Counted from the stretch's first letter, positions 17,087 through 25,828 are shown. The stretch is 34,223 nucleotides of DNA from an uncultured Methylophilaceae bacterium (GCA_903870165.1 CAIQBW010000031.1:1-34223); one strand, 5' to 3'. Translations and numbers: made by a program. Notes: generated by a model not told the origin, from the letters alone.

Positions 17087-17281
17087 TTAAATGAGAGAGT
17101 AAATCATAGCTTCCCTATAGATTAGACAACTAATCGAGAAAACCAAAATCCCGAGAGAGAAAAGCGCAATAATGCCACCAGCAGTTTTTGCAATGGTTTT
17201 AAAACCAAACAATTTATAGTGGCTTGAATAACTCGCAAATAACAATGCAGAGCTGATCCAGCTAATAAAAAAAATCTTCAT
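17087..17281 (-). CDS. Small membrane protein (64 aa), hypothetical
   Basis: A 64-residue protein with two hydrophobic segments: about 5-17 and 31-56 (TAGGIIALFSLGILVFSISCLIY). A short basic loop lies between them, so a hairpin in the inner membrane is likely. No family is recognised and the ribosome site is poor. It lies downstream of the ParB-like gene but is separated from it by a terminator. Confidence 0.42.
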   Translation of the reverse strand: MKIFFISWISSALLFASYSSHYKLFGFKTIAKTAGGIIALFSLGILVFSISCLIYREAMIYSLI

Positions 17282-17301
17282 TCTAGCTACTCAAAAAAGA
17301 T

Positions 17302-17331
17302 AAAAAAATAGCGCGGGTTTAAAGCGCGCTA
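17302..17331 (-). terminator. Terminator after the ParB-like gene
   Basis: On the minus strand TAGCGCG and CGCGCTA form a 7-bp stem around a 9-base loop, followed by seven U. It lies 80 bases after the ParB-like stop codon. Confidence 0.85.
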
Positions 17332-17410
17332 ATAAAATTAGGAGTGATTATGCGTAAATCAAGATTGATTTTAGGGTTGTAGTGTTGCACTAATATGACA
17401 GTTATCTAAA

Positions 17411-17788
17411 TTAAACAATTTTGCAGGGAATTAATGCGTCTTCGTCAAAACGATAGACAGCACATAGACGATGATAACCGTCAGCAATAGTGAGTTTTCC
17501 ATTCGTATGGTCTCTCACAAGTAGCAGTGGCGACATCAATTCACCTGATTTAATTTTTTTGATGTCGCGTCTCACATGTAAATTGCTGATGCCAAGTAGC
17601 GATAGGTTGGATGCTCTAAAGATATCCTTGGCTTTAAACTCTACGAGCGCCGTTTTTTTAAGTTCGGTGACAAAAGCGGCTGAAGTTTTATCATCGTAAA
17701 TTAAACTTAAATATGACGCGGCGGCCGGATAGTCGTGCTCTTGTGGCTTAGTTAGCCAGTGAATTTCTACTTTGTCTTTCTTAGGCAT
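17411..17788 (-). CDS. Solo ParB/sulfiredoxin-fold protein
   Basis: A 125-residue protein with a ParB/Srx-like domain in its C-terminal half. SPLLLVRD followed by KLTIADGYHRLCAVY (about 98-112) matches the DGxHRxxA box that binds nucleotide in this fold, and ends in IPCKIV. There is no helix-turn-helix or dimerisation domain, so it is not a centromere-binding ParB. Family folds serve as CTPases, nucleases, kinases and sulfiredoxins; its activity is unknown. GGGAG nine bases before the ATG is a good ribosome site. The upstream region has a promoter-like TTGACT/TATGAA pair and a PHO-box-like site, and a terminator follows, so it is a single-gene unit. Confidence 0.72.
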   Translation of the reverse strand: MPKKDKVEIHWLTKPQEHDYPAAASYLSLIYDDKTSAAFVTELKKTALVEFKAKDIFRASNLSLLGISNLHVRRDIKKIKSGELMSPLLLVRDHTNGKLTIADGYHRLCAVYRFDEDALIPCKIV

Positions 17789-17830
17789 TTAGATTGCTCC
17801 CATTGAGTAAGCTTGCAGCAGAATTTTTGA

Positions 17831-17858
17831 TTCATAGATTCTCAAAAACATTAGTCAA
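17831..17858 (-). promoter_or_regulatory. Sigma-70-type promoter of the ParB-like gene
   Basis: On the minus strand TTGACT (17858 to 17853), a 16-bp spacer and TATGAA (17836 to 17831). It lies about 45 bp before the start codon and just downstream of the PHO-box-like site. Confidence 0.5.
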
Positions 17859-17868
17859 TCACGATAAT

Positions 17869-17886
17869 GTGAAGTTTTGATGACAG
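17869..17886 (-). promoter_or_regulatory. PHO-box-like site before the ParB-like gene
   Basis: On the minus strand CTGTCAT-CAAA-ACTTCAC. One half is perfect and the other keeps the TTCAC core. It is nearly the same wording as the repeats before the phospholipase C gene (CTGTCAT then TCTTCAC). Confidence 0.42.
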
Positions 17887-17936
17887 TTCGAGGAAGTAGG
17901 GTTATCAGCACTTCTGTGAGAGCTGATGAATTGAGT

Positions 17937-18278
17937 TTAGCGATGACCTTCTTTAGCCATGTTGATTGAGTATTTCGGAATCTCAACGACTAAATCTGTT
18001 GTACCAACAATCGCTTGGCATGAGAGGCGTGAGTTAGGCTCTAGTCCCCAAGCTTTATCGAGTAAGTCTTCTTCTTGGTCTTCTGCTGGATTTAAAGTTT
18101 TATAACCCTCACGCACAATTACGTGGCAGGTTGTGCATGCGCAGACTTTGTCGCAAGCATGGTCAATATCAATATCGTGATTAAGCAGGCTATCGCAAAT
18201 GGATTCGCCAATTTTTGCTTCAAAGGCAGCGCCTTCTGGACAAAGTTCTTCATGAGGCAATACGATAATTTGTGGCAT
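17937..18278 (-). CDS. fdx: ISC-type [2Fe-2S] ferredoxin
   Basis: A 113-residue adrenodoxin-type ferredoxin that supplies electrons for Fe-S cluster assembly. Cluster cysteines are C42, C48, C51 and C87, exactly the positions in E. coli Fdx; C46 is also present as in that protein. It is the last gene of the isc cluster, 13 bases after hscA. No iscX gene follows. Confidence 0.97.
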   Translation of the reverse strand: MPQIIVLPHEELCPEGAAFEAKIGESICDSLLNHDIDIDHACDKVCACTTCHVIVREGYKTLNPAEDQEEDLLDKAWGLEPNSRLSCQAIVGTTDLVVEIPKYSINMAKEGHR

Positions 18279-18291
18279 GTTGTTTTGTCTT

Positions 18292-20160
18292 TTAAAGTTC
18301 TAATTTGTTTAAATCTTGGCCAGCAAAGGCATGTTTCACTGAGGCATCCATGCGTCTTACAGCAAAATTTTCTGTGGCATGGTTAAGTGCTTCTACGGCT
18401 TGAGTGATGCTATCTTTATCAGTGCCTTGACTAGTTGTTTTTAAGGATTGCACTTGGGATTCAATGGCGGATTTTTCTTCAAGACTTAGTAGATGACCAT
18501 CTTGTGCGAGCGCTGCATTGATGGCCTCAATTAAACGTTCCGCATCCACAATCGCTTCTCTTAATGCTCGTGATTCTTTATCTTGTTCGGCTGCGCCAAA
18601 AGAGGATTTCAGCATATTGGTGATTTCATCTTCTGATAGTCCATAAGATGGCTTCACGACAATATCAGCTGCCACGCCGCTTGATTGTTCGCGAGCAGTG
18701 ACGGAAAGTAAGCCATCAGCATCCACTTGGAACGTCACGCGAATACGTGCCGCACCAGCTGCCATCGGAGGAATGCCGCGTAATTCGAATTTAGCCAGTG
18801 AGCGACAATCTGAAACGAGTTCGCGTTCGCCTTGCAGGACGTGAATGCTCATCGCCGTTTGGCCATCTTTAAATGTCGTAAAATCTTGCGCTCGCGCTAC
18901 TGGCAATGTGGCATTTCGAGGTATCACGCGCTCAACTAAGCCGCCCATGGTTTCTAGTCCAAGTGATAGTGGGATGACATCTAGTAGTAATAAATCATCT
19001 TCACTGCGATTCCCTGCTAAGACATTTGCCTGAATCGCTGCACCTAGCGCCACGACTTTATCTGGGTCTAAATTAGTGAGTGGCTCTTGCTTAAAAAACT
19101 CAGCGACGGCTTGGCGAATTTGCGGCATGCGTGTTGCCCCGCCGACCATCACTACGCCTTTGATATCCTCAATGATTAAATTTGCATCGCGTAGGGCTTT
19201 GCGTGTTGGGTTAAGTGTTTTTGTCACTAATGTTTGTGTGAGATCGACTAGCTTCTCTGCAGTGAGCTTAATGTTCACAAGCTTGCCGGTGCTGAGCACG
19301 CTAGTGATTTGCGCCTCAGTATTCTCGCTCAGCCATTCTTTGACTTCTCGCGCTTTGGTTAAGAGCGTTCTTGTATCTTCTTGGTTGAGTGGAGGCAAGC
19401 CTGCTTCAGACAAAATCCAGCAGAAAATACGGTGGTCAAAATCGTCGCCACCTAGCGCTGAATCACCATTAGTTGCCAGCACCTCAAAAATACCTTTGGA
19501 CAAGCGCAAGATAGATACGTCAAATGTACCGCCGCCTAAGTCGTAAATCACATAAACGCCTTCTGAAGCGTTATCTAAGCCATAAGCCACTGCTGCAGCG
19601 GTTGGTTCATTGAGCAAACGTAAGACGTTTAAACCAGCCAAACGGGCGGCATCTTTAGTCGCTTGGCGCTGAGCGTCATCAAAGTAGGCTGGCACGGTAA
19701 TCACTGCCCCAGTGAGCTCGCCACCTAGGGCTTTTTCAGCGCGGGTTCTGAGTGCATATAAAATTTCAGCTGAAATTTCCACAGGACTTTTGATTCCAGC
19801 ACGTGTTTCGATTTGTACCATGCCGGCGCCAGTATCACGGAATTTGTAAGGGATGTGTGTGGTATCAGGGATATCGTTAATGCCTCGCCCCATAAAGCGC
19901 TTCACAGAGCTAATGGTGTTTTTCGGATCCGCACTTTGTGCGGCTTGCGCTAAATGGCCAATTGCAATTTGGCCATCTTCTAAATAACGCACCACAGATG
20001 GAAGCAGGGCGTGACCATGCTCATCCTGCAAAACGGTACTCATGCCACTTTGTACTGTCGCTACCAGTGAGTTAGTCGTGCCAAGGTCAATGCCGATCGC
20101 CAGCTTATGCTGATGAGGTGCGGCACTCATGCCTGGTTCTGCGATTTGTAATAAAGCCAT
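18292..20160 (-). CDS. hscA: Fe-S biogenesis chaperone HscA (Hsp70 family)
   Basis: A 622-residue Hsp70 homologue, close to 616 in E. coli. It drives ATP-dependent cluster release from IscU with HscB. Nucleotide-domain motifs are [12 protein letters not shown] (about 23-34), [13 protein letters not shown] (about 206-218) and [14 protein letters not shown]. The substrate-binding domain lies from about 390 and a helical lid ends the protein. It sits six bases after hscB, whose J-domain stimulates its ATPase. The 20-residue extension before the first strand is usual for HscA. Confidence 0.97.
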   Translation of the reverse strand: MALLQIAEPGMSAAPHQHKLAIGIDLGTTNSLVATVQSGMSTVLQDEHGHALLPSVVRYLEDGQIAIGHLAQAAQSADPKNTISSVKRFMGRGINDIPDTTHIPYKFRDTGAGMVQIETRAGIKSPVEISAEILYALRTRAEKALGGELTGAVITVPAYFDDAQRQATKDAARLAGLNVLRLLNEPTAAAVAYGLDNASEGVYVIYDLGGGTFDVSILRLSKGIFEVLATNGDSALGGDDFDHRIFCWILSEAGLPPLNQEDTRTLLTKAREVKEWLSENTEAQITSVLSTGKLVNIKLTAEKLVDLTQTLVTKTLNPTRKALRDANLIIEDIKGVVMVGGATRMPQIRQAVAEFFKQEPLTNLDPDKVVALGAAIQANVLAGNRSEDDLLLLDVIPLSLGLETMGGLVERVIPRNATLPVARAQDFTTFKDGQTAMSIHVLQGERELVSDCRSLAKFELRGIPPMAAGAARIRVTFQVDADGLLSVTAREQSSGVAADIVVKPSYGLSEDEITNMLKSSFGAAEQDKESRALREAIVDAERLIEAINAALAQDGHLLSLEEKSAIESQVQSLKTTSQGTDKDSITQAVEALNHATENFAVRRMDASVKHAFAGQDLNKLEL

Positions 20161-20166
20161 GTGGGA

Positions 20167-20694
20167 TTAGTTTTCTAATTGTTCAATTGCGCGATTAATA
20201 TCAGCGCTAATTTTATCAATAAAGCTCAGCTTTCTGACGCTTTCGCTGGCCTCTGTATAAGCTTTTTCTGCAAACTGATGATTGAGATTTAGTGATAATG
20301 CTTTCGCCATTTGTTTAATTTCGATGAGCAATGCATCTAACGCCGAAACGTTTTTGGCTGCATTAGCATCATCAATGGCTTCACGCCATTCCATTTGTAA
20401 CATTAAAAAGTCGGCTGGCATCGCCGTGTTGCTTTCTTCTAAAGTCTCTATACCATTGAGTTCTAGCAGGTAACGAGCTCGTGCTGTGTTGTTTTTTAGG
20501 GTTTGATAAGCTTCGTTTGCTTGTGTGGCGATTTGCATGGACTGCATGCGTTCATTAGATGATGCAGTCACAAAACGGTCCGGATGCACTTCAGATTGAA
20601 GTTTGCGGTAATGCTGATCGAGTATTGTTAAATCGATTTCAAACTGTGTGGGCAAGCCCAATAATTCAAAGTAATTTCTTTGGAGCAATTCCAT
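20167..20694 (-). CDS. hscB: Fe-S biogenesis co-chaperone HscB
   Basis: A 175-residue J-domain protein. HPDRF near residue 37 carries the HPD that activates HscA. The N-terminal J-domain (1-75) is followed by a three-helix domain that binds IscU. Length matches E. coli HscB (171). It lies between iscA (8 bases) and hscA (6 bases). Confidence 0.96.
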   Translation of the reverse strand: MELLQRNYFELLGLPTQFEIDLTILDQHYRKLQSEVHPDRFVTASSNERMQSMQIATQANEAYQTLKNNTARARYLLELNGIETLEESNTAMPADFLMLQMEWREAIDDANAAKNVSALDALLIEIKQMAKALSLNLNHQFAEKAYTEASESVRKLSFIDKISADINRAIEQLEN

Positions 20695-20702
20695 AAAGCG
20701 AC

Positions 20703-21026
20703 TTAAACGGTAAAGCTTTCACCGCAACCGCATTCATCTTTGACGTTAGGGTTGTTGAATTTAAAGCCTTCATTTAAACCTTCTTTAGTAAAGTCTAACT
20801 CTGTGCCATCGATATAGACCAAGCTTTTGGGATCAACAATCACCTTGACGCCATGGCTCTCAAAAGATGTGTCTTCAGGCTGCATATCATCTACAAACTC
20901 TAATGTATAAGCCATGCCAGAACAGCCCGTGGTCTTAACGCCTAGGCGCAGGCCGATGCCCTTGCCTCGGTTTGCCAAGAACTTTTCAACACGTTGTGCT
21001 GCGGTTTCTGTGAGTGTAATTGCCAT
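20703..21026 (-). CDS. iscA: Fe-S assembly protein IscA
   Basis: A 107-residue A-type carrier that receives clusters or iron from the ISC machinery. The three conserved cysteines are C35 (TTGCSGMAY) and C99/C101 (DECGCGESF), the same positions as in E. coli IscA. It lies between iscU and hscB in the same transcript. Confidence 0.97.
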   Translation of the reverse strand: MAITLTETAAQRVEKFLANRGKGIGLRLGVKTTGCSGMAYTLEFVDDMQPEDTSFESHGVKVIVDPKSLVYIDGTELDFTKEGLNEGFKFNNPNVKDECGCGESFTV

Positions 21027-21043
21027 AAATCTTTTATGCCTTA

Positions 21044-21427
21044 TTAAGCAGGTTGTTTTGATTTCAAGTCTGCAACAGCAGCTTTGATTGCATCTTCAGC
21101 CAACACTGAGCAGTGAATTTTAACTGGTGGCAAAGCAAGCTCTTCTGCAATTGCTGAATTCTTGATTTCAGCCGCTTGGTCTAGTGTTTTTCCTTTTAGC
21201 CACTCGGTTACGAGCGAGCTCGAAGCAATCGCTGAGCCGCAGCCGTAGGTTTTGAATTTAGCATCTTCAATGATGCCACTATCATTTACTTTAATTTGCA
21301 GTTTCATGACGTCGCCACATGCCGGCGCGCCAACCATGCCAGTGCCAACGTGAGGATCATTTTTGTCTAACGTCCCCACGTTTCTTGGGTTTTCATAATG
21401 ATCTAAAACTTTATCTGAATATGCCAT
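21044..21427 (-). CDS. iscU: Fe-S cluster scaffold IscU
   Basis: A 127-residue scaffold on which the [2Fe-2S] cluster is built. Ligands C37, C63 and C106 and the HscA-recognition motif LPPVK at 99-103 all match E. coli numbering. I chose the ATG at 21427, giving [14 protein letters not shown] with AAGGAG just upstream; an in-frame start at 21460 would overlap iscS and is not needed. Confidence 0.98.
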   Translation of the reverse strand: MAYSDKVLDHYENPRNVGTLDKNDPHVGTGMVGAPACGDVMKLQIKVNDSGIIEDAKFKTYGCGSAIASSSLVTEWLKGKTLDQAAEIKNSAIAEELALPPVKIHCSVLAEDAIKAAVADLKSKQPA

Positions 21428-21440
21428 TTTGATACTCCTT

Positions 21441-22658
21441 TTAGTGGGCAGCCCACTCAACTTTACTTAAATCAATCCCATCCAAATGCATCTCCCAAAG
21501 CGGAGATAGCTCGCGTAATTTACCAATTTTGCTCTTCATCAAACCGATGGTGTAATCCACATCTTCTTCGGTTGTAAAACGACCGATTGAGAACCGAATT
21601 GAGCTATGTGCAAGCTCATCAGAGCGACCCAAGGCGCGCAATACGTAACTTGGCTCCAAACTTGCAGACGTACATGCAGAGCCGCTTGAGACGGCAATGT
21701 CTTTCACCGCCATAATAAGTGACTCGCCTTCAACAAAGTTAAAGCTGATGTTGAGGTTGTGCGGTACACGGTTTTTCATATCGCCATTAACATACACTTC
21801 GTCAATCTCTTCAAGGCCTGCTAGCAGGCGGTCACGTAGACGTCTAATTTGTAAATTCTCAGCTTTCATTTCCAAGCGTGCGATACGGAACGCTTCGCCC
21901 ATGCCGACAATTTGATGTGTCGCTAATGTGCCTGAACGCATACCACGTTCATGACCGCCGCCGTGCATTTGTGCTTCGATGCGGATGCGTGGCTTACGGC
22001 GAACATATAAAGCACCAATGCCCTTAGGCCCGTAAGTTTTATGCGCTGAGAAGCTCATTAAATCGACTGGCAACTTTTCCAAGTCGATATCCACTTTGCC
22101 TGTTGCTTGCGCTGCATCTACGTGAAAAATGATATTGTTTTCACGGCAGATATTTCCGATGGCAGTAATGTCTTGGATTACGCCAATTTCGTTGTTCACC
22201 ATCATCACAGAAGCTAAAACAGTATCAGGTTGAATCGCTGCTTTGAATTTTTCTAAATCAATTAAGCCGTTTGGTTCCGGTGCTAAATATGTTGCAGTAA
22301 AGCCTTGGCGTTCTAATTCACGGAATGCATCAATCACAGCTTTATGCTCGGTTTGCACGGTGATGATGTGCTTGCCTTTAGTGCCGCTATAAAAATTAGC
22401 TGCACCTTTAATGGCAAGGTTATTAGATTCTGTTGCGCCCGATGTCCACACAATTTCTCGTGGATCAGCGTTTACCAATTTTGCAACTTCATCACGCGCT
22501 TCTTCAACTGCTTGTTCGGCTGTCCAGCCAAATGGATGACTACGTGAAGCAGGATTACCAAAATGCTCCGTAATGTACGGAATCATTTTTTCAGCAACAC
22601 GTGGGTCAACCGGTGTCGTCGCTGAGTAATCAAGATAAATTGGTGTTTTTACTGTCAT
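21441..22658 (-). CDS. iscS: Cysteine desulfurase IscS
   Basis: A 405-residue PLP enzyme that removes sulfur from cysteine and passes it as persulfide to IscU. The PLP lysine is K207 ([10 protein letters not shown]) and the catalytic cysteine is C329 ([17 protein letters not shown]), one residue off E. coli K206/C328. AGGAAA precedes the ATG. It follows a second, shorter desulfurase by 33 bases; this copy is the true IscS by sequence and by its place before iscU. Confidence 0.98.
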   Translation of the reverse strand: MTVKTPIYLDYSATTPVDPRVAEKMIPYITEHFGNPASRSHPFGWTAEQAVEEARDEVAKLVNADPREIVWTSGATESNNLAIKGAANFYSGTKGKHIITVQTEHKAVIDAFRELERQGFTATYLAPEPNGLIDLEKFKAAIQPDTVLASVMMVNNEIGVIQDITAIGNICRENNIIFHVDAAQATGKVDIDLEKLPVDLMSFSAHKTYGPKGIGALYVRRKPRIRIEAQMHGGGHERGMRSGTLATHQIVGMGEAFRIARLEMKAENLQIRRLRDRLLAGLEEIDEVYVNGDMKNRVPHNLNISFNFVEGESLIMAVKDIAVSSGSACTSASLEPSYVLRALGRSDELAHSSIRFSIGRFTTEEDVDYTIGLMKSKIGKLRELSPLWEMHLDGIDLSKVEWAAH

Positions 22659-22691
22659 ATATTTCCTGTAAGTCTTAAATTTCTAATGCTA

Positions 22692-23846
22692 TTAAACTGC
22701 AATCGCTGTCAGTTCTCGTAAACGTTGAACTTCACTTTGTAGGGCAGCTAAAAAGCGATTGAGTTCATCACTGGTATTCTTTGCACCAAAGCTCACGCGC
22801 ACTGCGCCACGCGCCAAGTCTGGCGCAACGCCCATCGACATTAATACGTGGCTAGGCTCTGTGCTGTCGCTTGAGCATGCTGATCCGCTTGCGACGGCAA
22901 AGCCTTTACGGTCTAAAGCCATGACGAGTGTTTCACCTTCAATTTCATTAAAAGCAAAAAAACTGGTATTTGCTAAGCGGGCTGCTTTATCACCAAAAAT
23001 CGTTGCACCTAAATCTTTTAGGCCAAGTTCAAAGGAATTACGTAATTGACCTGTTACTTCCGAGCGAGTCTCGCGTTCAGTTTGGAGTAATGCACATGCC
23101 GCGCCAAAGCCGACAATTGCAGCCACGTTTTCGGTGCCACTTCGTAAGCCTTTTTCTTGACCGCCACCGTGTAATAGCGGTTTGATATCCACGCGCTTAT
23201 CTAAAATCAGGGCGCCAGCACCTTGCGGGCCATTGATTTTGTGTGATGAAACAGTCATCGCATGAACACCTAATGACTCAAAGTCTAGTGATAGCTTGCC
23301 TAATCCTTGCACAGCGTCAGTATGGAAAAGTGCGCCTTTGGATTTAGCGATTTCAGCTAACTTCGCAATATCTTGAATCACGCCTGTTTCATTATTTGCG
23401 AGCATTACAGAAACTAAGCTAGTTGGTTTCTCTAATGCAACATCTAAACTTAGTGGATCAACTTTTCCAAAGTTATCGGTCGCGATCACTGCAACACGGT
23501 AGCCATTTTCACGAAGTGCAAAAGCAGGACGAGTAACCGCTGGGTGTTCTATGGCACTCACAGCAATTTGCTTGGCATGTTCATTGTTGCCAGCCATTCC
23601 GAGAATGGCGAAGTTATTTGCTTCTGTACCACTCGCGGTAAAGATGACTTGTGATGGATGCGCCCCACAAGCCTCAGCGACTTGTTCACGTGCCTGATCA
23701 AGCGCTTGGCGTGCTGCGCGACCATATAAATGGCGGCTAGTGGCATTACCATATTGGTTTTGCATGTATGGGAGCATTGCTTCTAGTACGCGTGGGTCTA
23801 GAAGCGTGGTGCTGTTGTTATCTAAAAAAATGTGTTCGTTCGACAT
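22692..23846 (-). CDS. Second cysteine desulfurase (NifS/IscS2-like)
   Basis: A 384-residue PLP-dependent class V aminotransferase of the NifS/IscS group. The PLP lysine is K203 (SSHKINGPQGAG) and the cysteine is C324 (ASGSACSSDSTEPSHVL). Both catalytic residues are present, so it should be active. Compared with its neighbour IscS it is shorter by about 20 residues, lacks the C-terminal extension that IscS uses to dock IscU, and diverges strongly, so it is not a recent duplicate. It starts two bases after iscR with no clear ribosome site of its own; the junction lies in a TGGTTAATTAACCA palindrome (23846-23859), and translational coupling to iscR is likely. Confidence 0.9.
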   Translation of the reverse strand: MSNEHIFLDNNSTTLLDPRVLEAMLPYMQNQYGNATSRHLYGRAARQALDQAREQVAEACGAHPSQVIFTASGTEANNFAILGMAGNNEHAKQIAVSAIEHPAVTRPAFALRENGYRVAVIATDNFGKVDPLSLDVALEKPTSLVSVMLANNETGVIQDIAKLAEIAKSKGALFHTDAVQGLGKLSLDFESLGVHAMTVSSHKINGPQGAGALILDKRVDIKPLLHGGGQEKGLRSGTENVAAIVGFGAACALLQTERETRSEVTGQLRNSFELGLKDLGATIFGDKAARLANTSFFAFNEIEGETLVMALDRKGFAVASGSACSSDSTEPSHVLMSMGVAPDLARGAVRVSFGAKNTSDELNRFLAALQSEVQRLRELTAIAV

Positions 23847-23848
23847 GG

Positions 23849-24328
23849 TTAATTAACCAGCAATTCCGCCGCAAATTCTTTTTTTGCATTAAACGAAATA
23901 GGTTTGCTTTCACCTTTTGCTTTAGCTTCATTGCTTGCAACTAAGTCAGCCAAGCTAATGCCTGAAAGATATTCTAAAATTTTCACATTAAGGCTAGTCC
24001 ATAAATCATGGGTCATGCAGCGGCCTTCATCATGGCAGTTTTCCTGGCCGCCACATTGGGTTGCGTCGATGAGTTCGTCCACTGCGCTAATAATTTCAGA
24101 CACTGAAATTTCACTTAACGGTTTTGCAATGCGATAGCCACCGCCTGGGCCGCGAACGCTTTTAACTAAACCACAACGGCGTAAACGGCTGAAGAGTTGC
24201 TCTAGGTAAGATAAAGAAATGCTTTGGCGCTCACTGATTCCAGCTAAAGTGACAGGTTTGTCTGCCTCGCTCATGGCGAGGTCTAGCATGGCGGTGACTG
24301 CAAATCGACCTTTGGTGGTTAATCGCAT
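23849..24328 (-). CDS. iscR: Fe-S cluster-sensing regulator IscR
   Basis: A 159-residue Rrf2-family regulator. A winged helix-turn-helix fills the N-terminal half ([28 protein letters not shown]). Cluster ligands are C92, C98, C104 and H107, identical in position to E. coli IscR. Holo-IscR represses the isc promoter when clusters are plentiful. It is the first gene of the isc transcript and an IscR type 1-like operator lies over its own promoter. Confidence 0.97.
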   Translation of the reverse strand: MRLTTKGRFAVTAMLDLAMSEADKPVTLAGISERQSISLSYLEQLFSRLRRCGLVKSVRGPGGGYRIAKPLSEISVSEIISAVDELIDATQCGGQENCHDEGRCMTHDLWTSLNVKILEYLSGISLADLVASNEAKAKGESKPISFNAKKEFAAELLVN

Positions 24329-24394
24329 ACTAATCTTCCTAGAAATTTGGGGTATTGGCTAAGGATGTTTTGATAGCCTTAAACAATTAGGAAT

Positions 24395-24425
24395 ATTATA
24401 ATAACCCAATACTTTAGTCAAGTAT
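24395..24425 (-). promoter_or_regulatory. isc promoter with IscR type 1-like operator
   Basis: On the minus strand a 25-bp operator spans 24425 to 24401, with half-sites ATACTTGACT and TTGGGTTAT that resemble the type 1 IscR motif. TTGACT (24421 to 24416) serves as -35 and TATAAT (24400 to 24395) as -10 with a 15-bp gap. Autorepression is expected. A 12-bp palindrome, TTCGAGCTCGAA (24429-24440), lies just upstream of the -35. Confidence 0.78.
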
Positions 24426-24460
24426 TAATTCGAGCTCGAAACGTTTGATGTTAGGCTGTC

Positions 24461-25729
24461 TTAGAGTTTGATGAGATTGATTTTTTTATGAAGTGCCAAT
24501 CGTATGGCTCTTTGGCGGACGCGCTTACTTTTGGCTGGCTTGGTCGGCTTGAAGCCATTCGCTGTGGCATAGAGCAGAGTTTCTAGCTCTTCAATCACGC
24601 TTTCCCAGCGAATATTGGCAATGCTTGTAATGGATTGTTTTTTGCATTGATTAAGTAGATCTTTATTTTTGGCCGCGTCCAGAGCTGCGTTGATCAAATC
24701 TTGACTTTGATTAAAGCACGCCAATAGACCGCTCTTGCCATGATTAATAATATCTCCCGCCGCTGCATAGTCGTAAGCCACAACACATAAGCCGCTGGCT
24801 AATGCCTCTGGTACTACATTGCCAAAGGTTTCAGTGACGCTAGGAAAGATAAATAAGTCTGCAGAGGCGTAGTGCTCAGCAAGCGATTTTCCGTGCTGAC
24901 TACCGCAGAAAATTGCTTGTGGACAAGCTTTTGCAAGCTCATCTCGCATTGGTCCGTCACCCACAAATAGAAGTTTTGCATTAGGATTTGTTTGCTGGAT
25001 AGCGTGAAATGCATCCAAGATTAAAAATATGTTTTTTTCTTTTGCTAGCCTGCCTACATGAATAACAACCAAATCGTCTTCATCTACACCCCATTTTTTT
25101 CGTAAATCAGCTGAACGATTAGCTGGGGAGAACTGGCTTGTATCCACGCCTCTTGCCATGATTGAAACATTTTTATAGCCGCTTGCTTCGAGTTCTTTAA
25201 CAACTTTTTGTGTTGGGGCAAGTGTCGCCAAGGTTTGGTTATGAAAGTATCTTAAATAGCTTTCAATCGGTCTCATTAAAAAACTTGCGCCGTAATGTTT
25301 AGAGTATTGATGAAAATTAGTGTGATAAGAGCTAATCACTGGAATATTGAGTTTTTTTGCAGCTTGGAGTGCTGACCAACCCAAAGGGCCTTCGGTAGCG
25401 ATATGGACAACATCTGGTTTATTTCCAGACCACAATTTAATTAAACGATTTTTTGCAGGAAAGCCAAATTTTAAGTGCTTGTAAAAGGGAATCGGCATTC
25501 CCGTAACTAAAACTTCTTTGAAGTTTTGCGTGTCAGCTGGGGCATCTTGATTGTTTTGCTTGGGGCGAATGACTTGGACTTGATGCTGATTGTTAGAAAG
25601 ACATTCGGTTATCTTACCTAGTGTCATCGCGACGCCATTAATTTCGGGTTTAAATGTTTCGGTGACCAAGGCAAACTTTAATCGATGAGTTTGCTTTATG
25701 TCTGTAAGTTTCGTCATGTCTTCATCCAT
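24461..25729 (-). CDS. GT4 glycosyltransferase, MgtA/SqdX/PimB-like
   Basis: A 422-residue GT-B glycosyltransferase of family GT4. The N-terminal domain has TETFKPEINGVAMTLG near residue 23 and SYHTNFHQYSKHYG (about 136-149), wording shared with the MgtA, SqdX and PimB group, which act on lipids. The donor domain contains TETFGNVVPEAL with the E-x7-E motif. A basic C-terminal tail (KPAKSKRVRQRAIRLALHKK) may bind the membrane surface. Donor and acceptor are unknown. The start may be the ATG at 25729 or at 25717. The gene is monocistronic, read toward the isc promoter. It belongs to a different GT4 subgroup from the gene at 2228-3385. Confidence 0.82.
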   Translation of the reverse strand: MDEDMTKLTDIKQTHRLKFALVTETFKPEINGVAMTLGKITECLSNNQHQVQVIRPKQNNQDAPADTQNFKEVLVTGMPIPFYKHLKFGFPAKNRLIKLWSGNKPDVVHIATEGPLGWSALQAAKKLNIPVISSYHTNFHQYSKHYGASFLMRPIESYLRYFHNQTLATLAPTQKVVKELEASGYKNVSIMARGVDTSQFSPANRSADLRKKWGVDEDDLVVIHVGRLAKEKNIFLILDAFHAIQQTNPNAKLLFVGDGPMRDELAKACPQAIFCGSQHGKSLAEHYASADLFIFPSVTETFGNVVPEALASGLCVVAYDYAAAGDIINHGKSGLLACFNQSQDLINAALDAAKNKDLLNQCKKQSITSIANIRWESVIEELETLLYATANGFKPTKPAKSKRVRQRAIRLALHKKINLIKL

Positions 25730-25768
25730 CCAGGTTTTAAAAATTCTAAGATGGTTCTTATTGAGATT

Positions 25769-25786
25769 TATGAAAATTTGATGAAA
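25769..25786 (-). promoter_or_regulatory. Degenerate PHO-box-like site before glycosyltransferase 2
   Basis: On the minus strand TTTCATC-AAAT-TTTCATA, correctly spaced, 40 bp before the start codon. Both halves lack the G of the consensus and the region is very AT-rich, so chance is a serious alternative. Confidence 0.2.
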
Positions 25787-25810
25787 TATTAAATGTGCTT
25801 TTTCATTTTT

Positions 25811-25828
25811 TTGTCACAAAAACGTAAC
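25811..25828 (+). promoter_or_regulatory. PHO-box-like site before the ParA operon
   Basis: TTGTCAC-AAAA-ACGTAAC, correctly spaced and oriented toward the small-protein/ParA operon. A TATAAT -10 lies at 25851-25856, 22 bp downstream, which is one helical turn further than usual. The pst site has a similar make-up (ATGTCAC-AAAA-ATGTAAT). Confidence 0.4.

Noticed and set aside
17901-17920. Hairpin-like ATCAGC...GCTGAT downstream of fdx as a terminator
   Set aside because: The loop is long and there is no U tract on the minus strand, so I could not support it as the isc terminator.
19076-19546. Antisense open frame of 156 codons within hscA
   Set aside because: It lies wholly opposite a conserved Hsp70 gene, has no homology-like motifs, and is explained by the codon use of hscA.
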